DNA of 25,457 bases. Source: an uncultured Eubacterium sp. Lineage in GTDB: Bacteria; Bacillota; Clostridia; Lachnospirales; Lachnospiraceae. The position numbers and the translations under genes are program-made. Positions 15,122 through 22,960 of the stretch are shown here, piece after piece (position 1 is the stretch's first letter; the number at the start of each line of letters is the position of its first letter). The notes under the pieces were generated by a model, which was not told the DNA's origin, made no database searches, and saw only the letters and a program-made list of their open reading frames with translations. Location: contig URGC01000023.1 of assembly GCA_900547255.1 (NCBI GenBank), positions 1-25,457 of the forward strand, given 5' to 3'.

Positions 15122-16243
15122 ATGAAAGACTTTGAATACACAACTATAACAGACACAGATATATTAATCAAAAGTTTAAACTATGCCACCAAAGATATAG
15201 ACATAAAAGATTTAGTGTTTTTAGATATTGAGACTACCGGATTTTCACCTAAGAATTCAGTATGTTATCTTATTGGCACAGCCTATATTATCGGGAACCA
15301 GCTTATATGCAGGCAGGCATTTTCTGATACACCAGATGATGAAGCTGACATGCTCAATTCTTTTATAGGCAGCATCAATGCCAATTCCATAATCGTAACT
15401 TATAATGGTAGTAATTTTGATATTCCATTCATTGAAGCACGCTGCATGCGCCATGATATATGCGCTGATGCCATAAGCCAGTGCAGACAGATTGATATAT
15501 ACAGCCATATAAGAAAGCTGTCACGCCTGTTAAAATTGGATAATCTTAAGCAGAAAACAGTTGAAAAGTTCTGTGGAATTAACAGGGAAGATATATACTC
15601 TGGCGGTGAACTTATAGAAACCTACAAAGATTACATAATCAAATACAAATTAAACGATAATGACGCTGCTTCTGCTCTTGACAAGCTTCTTACCCATAAC
15701 AGGGAAGACGTCATGGCTCTGCCTCTGATATGTCCGGTTCTTATGTATAACAGTCTGCTTCACATAGTTGAATGTGACAATTTGCAGATATCTGACATAA
15801 TCATTGATAATTCAGCCGTAAGCTACACTCTAAATTCCCCTATGTGTTATCCCGGAAGATTATCGCTCAATCATAACGGGATTAATCTATGTGTATCAGA
15901 TGACGCCATAACATGTATGATTCCTGTTATCAACGACATGTTAAAGCATTTCTATGCTGATTACAGAAACTACTACTACCTTCCTGCTGAAGACCGTGCC
16001 ATACACAAAAGCATAGCTGCGTACGTTGATGGTTCAAGCAAGGAAAAAGCCAGCAAAGATAACTGTTACACTAAAAAAGCCGGATACTTCATTCCATACT
16101 ATGATGAAACAAAATATCCAGCCTTCAGATACGAATATAATGATAAATCATTCTTCATACAATATGATGAAGAACTCCTTAACAATAAAGACTTCATAAA
16201 GCCATATATCCAGGATATAATCAATTCAATGACTGATAATTAA
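15122..16243 (+). CDS. RNase H-like (YprB-type) exonuclease-fold protein with C-terminal extension
   Basis: In this 373-residue protein, residues 30-210 form a DEDD-type nuclease fold: DIETTG (35-40, D35 and E37), TYNGSNFDIPFI (93-104, D100) and THNREDVMAL (191-200, D196). This matches the RNase H-like family containing B. subtilis YprB. The remaining 160 residues contain a conserved-looking block YYLPAEDRAIHKSIAAYVD (285-303) and CYTKKAGYFIPY (315-326), recalled as present in other Lachnospiraceae members but with no assigned role. The substrate (DNA or RNA) is unknown. AAGGG lies 6 bases before the ATG. It is divergent from rnfC and convergent with cheR, and shares overlapping stop codons with the latter. 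Confidence 0.8.
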   Translation: MKDFEYTTITDTDILIKSLNYATKDIDIKDLVFLDIETTGFSPKNSVCYLIGTAYIIGNQLICRQAFSDTPDDEADMLNSFIGSINANSIIVTYNGSNFDIPFIEARCMRHDICADAISQCRQIDIYSHIRKLSRLLKLDNLKQKTVEKFCGINREDIYSGGELIETYKDYIIKYKLNDNDAASALDKLLTHNREDVMALPLICPVLMYNSLLHIVECDNLQISDIIIDNSAVSYTLNSPMCYPGRLSLNHNGINLCVSDDAITCMIPVINDMLKHFYADYRNYYYLPAEDRAIHKSIAAYVDGSSKEKASKDNCYTKKAGYFIPYYDETKYPAFRYEYNDKSFFIQYDEELLNNKDFIKPYIQDIINSMTDN

Positions 16244-17037
16244 AGCTCACTGATGTCCTTAACCTTACGGTAGAAGAACAGCTTCTGGAAGTCATATCCT
16301 AACTCTCTGTGGTTGATAATCTGCTCTGTGTTACCAACGAACAGACAGCCATCTTTAACAAGTGACTTATTAAACTTGCAGTATATGTCATGCTTTGCTT
16401 CTTCTGTGAAGTATATAACAACATTACGGCATACTATAAGATGGCATCCTGTTGGATATGAATCTTTTAAGAGGTTGCTCTTCTTAAATTCAACACATCT
16501 CTTAATATCATCGCTTATCTTATAGAATCTGTCTCCCATCTTCTCAAAGTACTTATTCTTAAATTCATCTGGAAGACCTTTAAGGCTGGCAGCTCCATAT
16601 ACACCATCCTTAGCCTTTTCGAGCACCTGCTCATCTATATCAGTTGCTATAATCTTAATCTTGCGGAGCGGAACCTTCTTTGCAAGAACCATAGCCAGTG
16701 AATATGGCTCATCACCTGTAGAGCATGCTGCACTCCATATCTTAAGATTCTCACCAAACTTGCTTATCAGGTCTGGTAAAATATCATTCTCAAGTATTTT
16801 CCATAATGCTGGATTACGATAAAACTCTGAAACATTAATTGTAAGATAGTTAACAAACTGCTCAAGCATCTCCTTATCAGAGCTTAATGCCTGACTATAG
16901 CTGTCATATCCATCGAACTTATTACGCTCAATAAGAGAGTCAATTCTTCTCTTCATCTGTCTCTCTTTATAAGCATTAAGGTCTATGCTTGTAGCCTTGA
17001 AAACGTATTTTTTAAAATCTTCATAATCTTTTATCAT
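16240..17037 (-). CDS. cheR: CheR-family protein-glutamate O-methyltransferase
   Basis: This 265-residue protein has an N-terminal helical CheR domain (about 1-75, LTINVSEFYRNP at 65-76) and a SAM-dependent methyltransferase domain with WSAACSTGDEPYSLAM (101-116), IIATDID (129-135), IVCRNVVIYF (201-210) and LFVGNTE (232-238). CheR methylates glutamates on chemoreceptors using S-adenosylmethionine, setting adaptation. All key motifs are intact. There is no receptor, CheB or CheA nearby, so it is an orphan in this window. Its stop overlaps the stop of the convergent nuclease gene. AGAGGA lies 11 bases before the ATG. Confidence 0.93.
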   Translation of the reverse strand: MIKDYEDFKKYVFKATSIDLNAYKERQMKRRIDSLIERNKFDGYDSYSQALSSDKEMLEQFVNYLTINVSEFYRNPALWKILENDILPDLISKFGENLKIWSAACSTGDEPYSLAMVLAKKVPLRKIKIIATDIDEQVLEKAKDGVYGAASLKGLPDEFKNKYFEKMGDRFYKISDDIKRCVEFKKSNLLKDSYPTGCHLIVCRNVVIYFTEEAKHDIYCKFNKSLVKDGCLFVGNTEQIINHRELGYDFQKLFFYRKVKDISEL

Positions 17038-17130
17038 AATACTGGTATTCCTCTTTCACTCATAAATTAAATAATTCTAGCCGGTTCATTGTTATTATTT
17101 TATCATATCTTTTGGTAAAAATCTTTATAT

Positions 17131-17163
17131 TTGTTCAAATTTTTAATTAAATTATGCTAAAAT
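17131..17163 (+). promoter_or_regulatory. Probable extended -10 promoter for the S4-domain gene
   Basis: TGCTAAAAT (17155-17163) fits an extended -10 element, and a TATGCT at 17153-17158 is an alternative hexamer with TTGTTC (17131-17136) 16 bases upstream. The start codon at 17194 follows with a TGAGGA ribosome binding site. Confidence 0.4.
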
Positions 17164-17193
17164 AAATTAAAATCACGAAAATGAGGACTATAT

Positions 17194-17955
17194 ATGGACG
17201 AAGAAACACTCTTAAGGCGCAAAATCCTTGATACTGCCAACAAATCATATCAGGCAAATATATATACATATACAAACTTTCTAAGCATCAGCGAATTATC
17301 TGTATACAACACAATGAAAGATAAAATTTCATTCGTACATTCAGAGAGCTACGGCGGCAATCCTTCCTGTGAAAGGCAGGTAATCCAGTTTGGCGATGAA
17401 GAGACTCTTGGCTATAAGGGAGAATATCCTATATCACTTCTTCTTATAGAACCTCTCACACCTAAATTTGCAGAGAAGCTCGACCACAGAGACTATCTGG
17501 GTGCGCTTATGAACCTCGGAATCCAGCGCGAACTGATTGGCGATATTATAGTTGATGATAAGAATGCGTATGTGTACTGCATCGACCACATATCAGATTA
17601 TATTACAGACAACCTCTCAACAGTACGCCACACACATGTCAGGGTAAACGTATGCGATTCATCTGTCATTGATTCTTTCACAAGGGAGCTTACTGATATT
17701 GAAGTAATCGCCGCCTCTCCAAGAATTGATGCCGTTGTGTCAAGCATAGCCAGGATTTCCAGAAGCCAGTGCCAGGAATTATTCACATCCAAGAAAATCT
17801 TCCTGAATGGCATATGCATGGAAAATAAAAGCTATCAGCTCAAAGAAGGTGATATACTCGTAATACGAGGAATTGGCAAGTTTATATACAATGGTTCCGG
17901 CAACGAGACGAGAAAAGGACGTGTGTATGTAAAATTACAGAAATATCAGGGTTAG
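17194..17955 (+). CDS. YlmH-like S4-domain RNA-binding protein
   Basis: This 253-residue protein matches the YlmH family in length and plan. An N-terminal domain (1-80) is followed by a middle domain with HRDYLGALMNLGIQRELIGDI (97-117), the family signature, and by a C-terminal S4 domain (about 181-240, RIDAVVSSIARISRSQCQELF and FLNGICMENKSYQLKEGDIL). S4 domains bind structured RNA. YlmH has been linked to the ribosome and to recycling of stalled 50S-peptidyl-tRNA complexes in B. subtilis (from memory). It is usually found in the ylm division cluster near sepF, but here it is alone, so it may be a relocated copy. GAGGA lies 6 bases upstream of the ATG. Confidence 0.85.
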   Translation: MDEETLLRRKILDTANKSYQANIYTYTNFLSISELSVYNTMKDKISFVHSESYGGNPSCERQVIQFGDEETLGYKGEYPISLLLIEPLTPKFAEKLDHRDYLGALMNLGIQRELIGDIIVDDKNAYVYCIDHISDYITDNLSTVRHTHVRVNVCDSSVIDSFTRELTDIEVIAASPRIDAVVSSIARISRSQCQELFTSKKIFLNGICMENKSYQLKEGDILVIRGIGKFIYNGSGNETRKGRVYVKLQKYQG

Positions 17956-17966
17956 CCCCAAAGATA

Positions 17967-18011
17967 TATGACGAAGCGTGATGGTCATCCCACTCAACAT
18001 GCTTCGTCATA
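17967..18011 (+). repeat. Inverted repeat after the S4-domain gene
   Basis: TATGACGAAGCGTG and CATGCTTCGTCATA form a 14-bp stem with one G-T wobble and a 17-base loop, starting 12 bases after the stop codon. No U tract follows, so it is not a textbook intrinsic terminator. It may protect the 3' end of the transcript or act together with the hairpin at 18021-18060. Confidence 0.6.
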
Positions 18012-18020
18012 ATTATGAAA

Positions 18021-18060
18021 AAACAGGCTGTGTGTAGATTACCTAGCACACAGCCTGTTT
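18021..18060 (-). terminator. Strong intrinsic terminator of the cmk-ispH-S1 transcript
   Basis: A perfect 14-bp stem (AAACAGGCTGTGTG / CACACAGCCTGTTT) with a 12-base loop lies 25 bases after the S1-gene stop. On the minus strand it continues into TTTTTT then C, a proper U tract. On the plus strand only TTTAATATT follows, so it may also end the opposing S4-domain transcript less efficiently. Confidence 0.9.
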
Positions 18061-18085
18061 AATATTAGATAGACTATCAAATTAA

Positions 18086-19168
18086 TTATTCTTCCTCTGA
18101 AGCTTCTGCGGCATCATCATTAAGAAGTGCCTTCATGCTAAGAGAAATCTTCTTCTCAGCTTCGTTAAGGTCTACAACCTGAGCCTCAATCTCCTGACCA
18201 ACTGAAAGTACATCACTTGGCTTGTTGATATGCTCCTTAGAAATCTGTGATACATGAAGTAATGCATCGATTCCATCCTCAAGCTGAACGAATGCACCGA
18301 AATCTGTCATTCTTGCAACTGTTCCCTTAACAACATTGCCAACTGCATACTTAGTTGCTACGTTGTTCCATGGGTTAAGGTCTGGGTACTTAGCGCTAAG
18401 TGCAATCTTGTTGCCGTTGATTTCCTTGATAAAGCATTTAACTGAATCGCCAACCTTGAATACCTTCTTAGGATTCTCTGTTCTTCCCCATGACATCTCT
18501 GAGATGTGAAGAAGTCCGTCAACTCCGCCTAAATCAATAAACGCACCAAAATCTGTTACATTCTTAACTGTACCTTCAACTGTATCGCCTTCTTTAATCT
18601 TTGCAAGAAGTTCCTTCTGAGCCTTTTCCTTAGCTGCTACGATAAGCTGCTTGCAATCACCGATAATTCTTCTCTTCTTAGGATTATACTCTGTGATAAC
18701 AAATGATACTTCCTTGCCATTATATACTGATAAATCCTTAACATAAGTATCAGATACAAGACTAGCTGGGATGAATACTCTTGTCTCATCAACTAATACA
18801 CTGATACCACCATTAAGAACCTGATTAACTGTTGCTGTAAGAACTGTACCGTTCTCAAATGCTTCCTCAAGCTTCTTGCTGCCCTGCTCTGCTACAAGAC
18901 CTCTTCTTGAAAGGATAACCTGTCCCTCTCCATCGTTAACCTTACGAACCTTTGCCTGAATAACGTCACCAACGTGAACAACCTCTCTTAAATCAAGGTT
19001 AGGCTGTGAAGAATAATCGCTTCTTGTCATTATGCCGTCAGCTTTATATCCAATATTAAGAACAATGCTGTCTTCTTTGACACTGATAACTGTTCCGTCA
19101 ACAACTTCTCCTGTATGAATTACTTTTAATGATTCCTCTAACATCTGCTCAAAGCTCATCTCTGACAT
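18086..19168 (-). CDS. rpsA: Ribosomal protein S1-like RNA-binding protein, four S1 domains
   Basis: This 360-residue protein has four S1 OB-fold repeats at about residues 22-90, 107-172, 192-260 and 278-347. The last two are canonical (VTDFGAFIDLGGVDGLLHISEMSW and MTDFGAFVQLEDGIDALLHVSQ); the first two are more divergent. The C-terminus is acidic (ASEEE). Four-domain S1 proteins are usual in Firmicutes and bind mRNA; whether they are true ribosomal subunits there is debated. The start at 19168 is chosen because GAGGAGG lies 9 bases upstream, and it overlaps the ispH reading frame by 20 bases. In many Clostridia IspH and S1 are one fused protein; here they are separate. It is the last gene before the terminator. 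Confidence 0.92.
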   Translation of the reverse strand: MSEMSFEQMLEESLKVIHTGEVVDGTVISVKEDSIVLNIGYKADGIMTRSDYSSQPNLDLREVVHVGDVIQAKVRKVNDGEGQVILSRRGLVAEQGSKKLEEAFENGTVLTATVNQVLNGGISVLVDETRVFIPASLVSDTYVKDLSVYNGKEVSFVITEYNPKKRRIIGDCKQLIVAAKEKAQKELLAKIKEGDTVEGTVKNVTDFGAFIDLGGVDGLLHISEMSWGRTENPKKVFKVGDSVKCFIKEINGNKIALSAKYPDLNPWNNVATKYAVGNVVKGTVARMTDFGAFVQLEDGIDALLHVSQISKEHINKPSDVLSVGQEIEAQVVDLNEAEKKISLSMKALLNDDAAEASEEE

Positions 19169-19997
19169 TAGTGTAAACCTCCTCAATAATGTTATTTGGG
19201 GTTGATGCCCCTGCTGTAATACCTATGCATTCTGCCATGGCTAAAACCGAAAGGTCTAAGTCACTAATCGTCTGAATGTAATATGTATTCTCACATTCAC
19301 CCTTACAGATTTCATACAGTTTTCGCGTATTAGAACTGCTCTTGCCTCCAATGACTATCATAGCATCGACCTGCTTCGCAATCTCCCTTGCCTCTGTCTG
19401 TCGTTCCTCAGTTGCATTACAAATTGTATTACTAATGATAGTATTGTAACCCTTTTCGTCTATAATTTCAACTAATTCTTTAAATTTATTGTAATTAAAT
19501 GTCGTTTGCGAAACTATACAAACATTTTTATCGCAATCAAGCCTTAAATTCTCTGCTTTTTCGGCTGTATCAATGACAACCGGAGTGTTGACACACCACC
19601 CCATTATGCCCTGTACTTCCGGGTGATTCTCGTTGCCGATTATGACAATCTGTGCTCCTGCCTCGCTCTGTCTCTTCACAATATTATGAATCTTTAATAC
19701 AAATGGACAGGTTGCATCAACTATATGTGCATGCTTTTTTTCTATATCGTCATATACCTGTTTAGATACGCCATGTGAGCGTATTACAACCTTAGCACTG
19801 TCATCATCTTCAAGCTGGCTGGAATCTCCTATAACCTTAACGCCTTTATGTTCAAGGTCACTTACCACCTCTTCATTATGGATAATCGGCCCATATGTGT
19901 ATATATTGTCTTCCCCGATAAGCTCATACACTGTATTGACAGCTCTCTGCACACCGAAGCAGAACCCGGCAGATTTTGCAAGAATTATTTTTTTCAT
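19149..19997 (-). CDS. ispH: 4-hydroxy-3-methylbut-2-enyl diphosphate reductase IspH
   Basis: This 282-residue protein catalyses the last step of the MEP isoprenoid pathway, reducing HMBPP to IPP and DMAPP with an iron-sulfur cluster. The three cluster cysteines are in place: C13 (SAGFCFGVQRAV), C97 (VDATCPFVLKIH) and C193 (NTICNATEERQ). The substrate-binding HPE-type segment NENHPEVQG (122-130), GGKSSSNT (217-224) and TAGASTPNNII (261-271) are also present. Its reductant would be ferredoxin or flavodoxin. It starts 29 bases after cmk and overlaps the S1 gene by 20 bases at its end, indicating one transcript and likely coupling. Confidence 0.96.
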   Translation of the reverse strand: MKKIILAKSAGFCFGVQRAVNTVYELIGEDNIYTYGPIIHNEEVVSDLEHKGVKVIGDSSQLEDDDSAKVVIRSHGVSKQVYDDIEKKHAHIVDATCPFVLKIHNIVKRQSEAGAQIVIIGNENHPEVQGIMGWCVNTPVVIDTAEKAENLRLDCDKNVCIVSQTTFNYNKFKELVEIIDEKGYNTIISNTICNATEERQTEAREIAKQVDAMIVIGGKSSSNTRKLYEICKGECENTYYIQTISDLDLSVLAMAECIGITAGASTPNNIIEEVYTNVRDEL

Positions 19998-20026
19998 ATA
20001 ACCTTATACTTCCTGAAATCTTAATA

Positions 20027-20698
20027 TTATGCGTTAACCTTCGCATTGATTATCTTTGTAAGTTCATCAACAACCTGCTCGATATTCATATCTGATGTAT
20101 CAACTAACACCGCATCATCAGCCTGCTTAAGAGGTGATATCTCTCTGTGCATATCCTGATAATCCCTGCTCTCTATGTCAGCCTTAATCTCATCATAATT
20201 GCACTTTTCGCCTTTTTCTACAAGCTCGTTATATCTTCTCTGTGCCCTTGCATCTGAGCTGGCTGTAAGATATATCTTGCAGAATGCATCTGGAAGCACA
20301 ACTGTTCCTATATCTCTTCCATCCATGATGACATCCGTCTTTCTGGCAAGCTCTCTTTGTAAATCGACGAGCTTTGTTCTTACAGATGAATACTTCGAAG
20401 TCTTGGATGCCATTCTTCCTGTCTCTTCTGTTCTTAAAAGTCCTGTGACATTCTCGCCATTAAGGATAACCTGCTGCACTCCCTCGCTGTATACAATATT
20501 GATATCAACATCCTTTACAGCATTATCTATAGAAGCCTCATCATCAGGATTAATTCCATTCTTAGAAAAATGCACTGCCATCGCACGATACATTGCTCCT
20601 GTATCAACATATATATAATTCATCTTCTTAGCAAGAAGCTTTGCTATTGTACTTTTGCCAGCTCCTGCTGGTCCATCTATTGCAATTGAATGTGACAT
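20027..20698 (-). CDS. cmk: Cytidylate kinase
   Basis: This 223-residue P-loop kinase phosphorylates CMP and dCMP. Walker A is GPAGAGKST (9-17). VDTGAMYRAMA (31-41) and MDGRDIGTVVLPDA (125-138) are the nucleotide monophosphate binding signatures, and RDYQDMHREISPLKQADDA is the C-terminal landmark. The length is normal for the bacterial enzyme. AAGGAG lies 7 bases before the ATG. It sits in the common clostridial arrangement ahead of ispH and the S1 gene, 76 bases after the BaiN-like gene. Confidence 0.96.
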   Translation of the reverse strand: MSHSIAIDGPAGAGKSTIAKLLAKKMNYIYVDTGAMYRAMAVHFSKNGINPDDEASIDNAVKDVDINIVYSEGVQQVILNGENVTGLLRTEETGRMASKTSKYSSVRTKLVDLQRELARKTDVIMDGRDIGTVVLPDAFCKIYLTASSDARAQRRYNELVEKGEKCNYDEIKADIESRDYQDMHREISPLKQADDAVLVDTSDMNIEQVVDELTKIINAKVNA

Positions 20699-20774
20699 AT
20701 CTTATCTCCTTCATATAATAATCTTTGTATTTTATACGATAGTCTTTATGTAATAATCCTATCAATGATATTCT

Positions 20775-22013
20775 TTATTCAAGATGACTTCCAGCCGCAT
20801 AGCCTGTCGACCATGCAATCTGTAAGTTAAATCCGCCCGTCACGGCATCAACATCAAGAACCTCTCCAGCAAATAAAAGATGCTTTACAAGCTTTGACTC
20901 CATAGTTGTCGGATTAATCTCCTTGACATTAACTCCGCCCTGCGTAATTATTGCCTCATTAAAGCCTCGTAAACCAGTGAGTGTAAGCTCAAATTCCTTG
21001 AGCAGCTTTACAAGTCCCTGTCTTTCTGCCCTTGTTATCTCATTGACCTTTTTATTGCCATCAATTCCTGATAACATGACAACTATCGGAATCAGCTTCT
21101 TAGGAAGGAGTTTATCAAGGCTGTTCTTGAATGATTTGTTCTTCTCCTCATCAAAATCCCTTAATATTCTCTCATTAAGCTGTTCAAAGCTAAGTGCCGG
21201 CTTTAAATCTATAACAAGCTTCAGGTTCTTATCCTTCAACTTTCCAGCTACAAAACTGCTCGCAGACAATATTACAGGGCCGCTCACACCGAAATGTGTA
21301 AACAGCATCTCGCCAAAATCATTGTACAGCTCCTTTTGTCCGTCAAACACAGTTATTGATATATTTTTAAGACTAAGCCCCTGAAGGTCAGCCTCCCATT
21401 CTTCCTTGACAGTAAATGGAACAAGCGCCGGAAGGATGCTTGTCACATCATGCCCTGACTTTCTTGCAAACTTATATCCATCACCCGTTGAGCCTGTGCT
21501 CTGGTATGAATTGCCGCCTGTTGCAACAATTACATAATCCGCATCAACCTTTTCCTCAACATTGCCAAACATTGTAACAACACCACATGCAATGTTATCC
21601 TTTATAATTATATCCTTAACAGCCGTGTTGAGCCTTACATCAACCTTCTGTCTTCTTAACTCCTTATTAAGAGCCGCAATAACGTCAGATGAATGGTCTG
21701 ACTCTGGGAACACCCTGTTGCCTCTCTCAATCTTAATCGGAAGTCCAAGCTCATCAAAGAATCCCAGCACATCATAATTGCTGAATCCATTGAGTGAACT
21801 GTACATAAACTTCTTATTGGTAACTATGCTGTTAAACAGATCCTCACTGTCGCCAGCATTCGTTATATTGCATCTTCCCTTACCTGTTATAAAAAGCTTC
21901 TTTCCAAGCTTTTCATTCTTCTCAATAAGGGTCACACGCAGACCTTTTCTGGCAGCAGTTATGGCAGCCATCATACCTGCCGCTCCACCACCTATCACAA
22001 CTACTTTACTCAT
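20775..22013 (-). CDS. BaiN/HI0933-family FAD-dependent oxidoreductase
   Basis: This 412-residue flavoprotein has an N-terminal Rossmann fold, GGGAAGMMAA (8-17), the family motif GKLGKKLFITGKGRCNITN (about 34-52), and VIVATGGNSYQSTGSTGDGY (about 159-179). The C-terminal FAD motif is near 390-410 (DAVTGGFNLQIAWSTGYAAG). The family includes BaiN, proposed in bile-acid dehydroxylation, and many housekeeping homologues of unknown substrate, so the BaiN name should not be read as function. Its ATG overlaps the end of the regulator gene by 8 bases, and GGGAG lies 7 bases upstream. Gene context (next to cmk) is typical of the housekeeping form. Confidence 0.88.
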   Translation of the reverse strand: MSKVVVIGGGAAGMMAAITAARKGLRVTLIEKNEKLGKKLFITGKGRCNITNAGDSEDLFNSIVTNKKFMYSSLNGFSNYDVLGFFDELGLPIKIERGNRVFPESDHSSDVIAALNKELRRQKVDVRLNTAVKDIIIKDNIACGVVTMFGNVEEKVDADYVIVATGGNSYQSTGSTGDGYKFARKSGHDVTSILPALVPFTVKEEWEADLQGLSLKNISITVFDGQKELYNDFGEMLFTHFGVSGPVILSASSFVAGKLKDKNLKLVIDLKPALSFEQLNERILRDFDEEKNKSFKNSLDKLLPKKLIPIVVMLSGIDGNKKVNEITRAERQGLVKLLKEFELTLTGLRGFNEAIITQGGVNVKEINPTTMESKLVKHLLFAGEVLDVDAVTGGFNLQIAWSTGYAAGSHLE

Positions 22014-22935
22014 CTTTATCTCCCGACATTCTCTTTAATTCTTCGTAGGCATTATCATTAAGCAGATTAATATCATCATTATCCCCCATCTGGTAATTGC
22101 CAAGAACATCTTCTAACATCTCAAGATTGCCCACAACGCTTTCATGACACACAAGACACAGTGCAACTATCAATGCATTAATAACGCTGAGAGGTGCAAC
22201 AAGTGAATCAACAATAGATGCCATATCACTTCTGGCGAACAGATTACAAGATGAATACATATTCATAGGTGAATGTTTGCTGTCCGTTATGGCTATTATC
22301 TTCGCATTGCGGTCATTGGCAAATTCCATCGCTTTAAGTGTTGTCATTGAATATCTCGGAAAGCTTATTCCTATAACAACATCATTGCTTCCCACATGTA
22401 TCATCTCTTCTAATATCTCATTCGTATTACTGCTTGTAACCTGTATCACATTAGCTCTTATAATCTTAAGATAATATGCAAGAAATGATGCTAACGGGCC
22501 GCAATTCCTAAGTCCAACTATATACACATGGTCAGCTCCCAGTATATCATTAACCGCAACATCAAATGACTGCCTGTCTATTGCCTCAAGTGTCAGTATT
22601 ATCTTGTCTGAGTCAGCCTTTAAGACATTGTCAAGCACCTGCTCCCTTGGCATGGCACCGCCGGCTATCTCTATTCTTTCTATTGAATGTATCTTTTCCT
22701 GAACCATATCAGCAAGCTTTTTCTGAAATTCCGGATATCCTGAAAATCCAAGTCCATATGCAAATCTTACAACTGTTGATTCACTGACACCAGCTTTGGT
22801 TCCCAGCTCAAGTGCTGTAAGAAATGCCGCCTTCTCGTAATTATTAAGCACAAAATCTGCTATTCTTTTCTGTCCCTTGCTTAACGTATTCTTTTGCTTT
22901 CTGATTATATTGAGCAATTCAAGTGAAGATTCCAT
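22006..22935 (-). CDS. RpiR/MurR-type transcriptional regulator with SIS domain
   Basis: This 309-residue protein has an N-terminal helix-turn-helix (about 1-77, with LSKGQKRIADFVLNN and GVSESTVVRFAYGLGFSGY) and a C-terminal SIS sugar-phosphate binding domain (about 125-255, ADHVYIVGLRNCGPLASF and GISFPRYSMTTLKAMEFA). Such regulators respond to phosphosugars. No sugar transport or catabolism gene is adjacent, so the ligand is unknown. It overlaps the BaiN-like gene and follows the ThyX-like gene by 25 bases, so it appears to be part of the cmk-ispH-S1 transcript. The C-terminus extends about 40 acidic residues past the SIS domain. The ribosome binding site is weak. Confidence 0.88.
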   Translation of the reverse strand: MESSLELLNIIRKQKNTLSKGQKRIADFVLNNYEKAAFLTALELGTKAGVSESTVVRFAYGLGFSGYPEFQKKLADMVQEKIHSIERIEIAGGAMPREQVLDNVLKADSDKIILTLEAIDRQSFDVAVNDILGADHVYIVGLRNCGPLASFLAYYLKIIRANVIQVTSSNTNEILEEMIHVGSNDVVIGISFPRYSMTTLKAMEFANDRNAKIIAITDSKHSPMNMYSSCNLFARSDMASIVDSLVAPLSVINALIVALCLVCHESVVGNLEMLEDVLGNYQMGDNDDINLLNDNAYEELKRMSGDKDE

Positions 22936-22960
22936 GTTAACACCATTCCATTAGATTTAA

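Noticed and set aside
17038..17067. Nine-codon frame upstream of cheR (MSERGIPVL) whose TGA overlaps the cheR ATG
   Set aside because: It has no ribosome binding site of its own, and the AGAGGA inside it is simply that of cheR. It could be a leader peptide, but nothing positive supports it.
20923..21384. 153-codon plus-strand open frame opposite the BaiN-like gene
   Set aside because: It is an antisense shadow of a complete flavoprotein gene with intact motifs.
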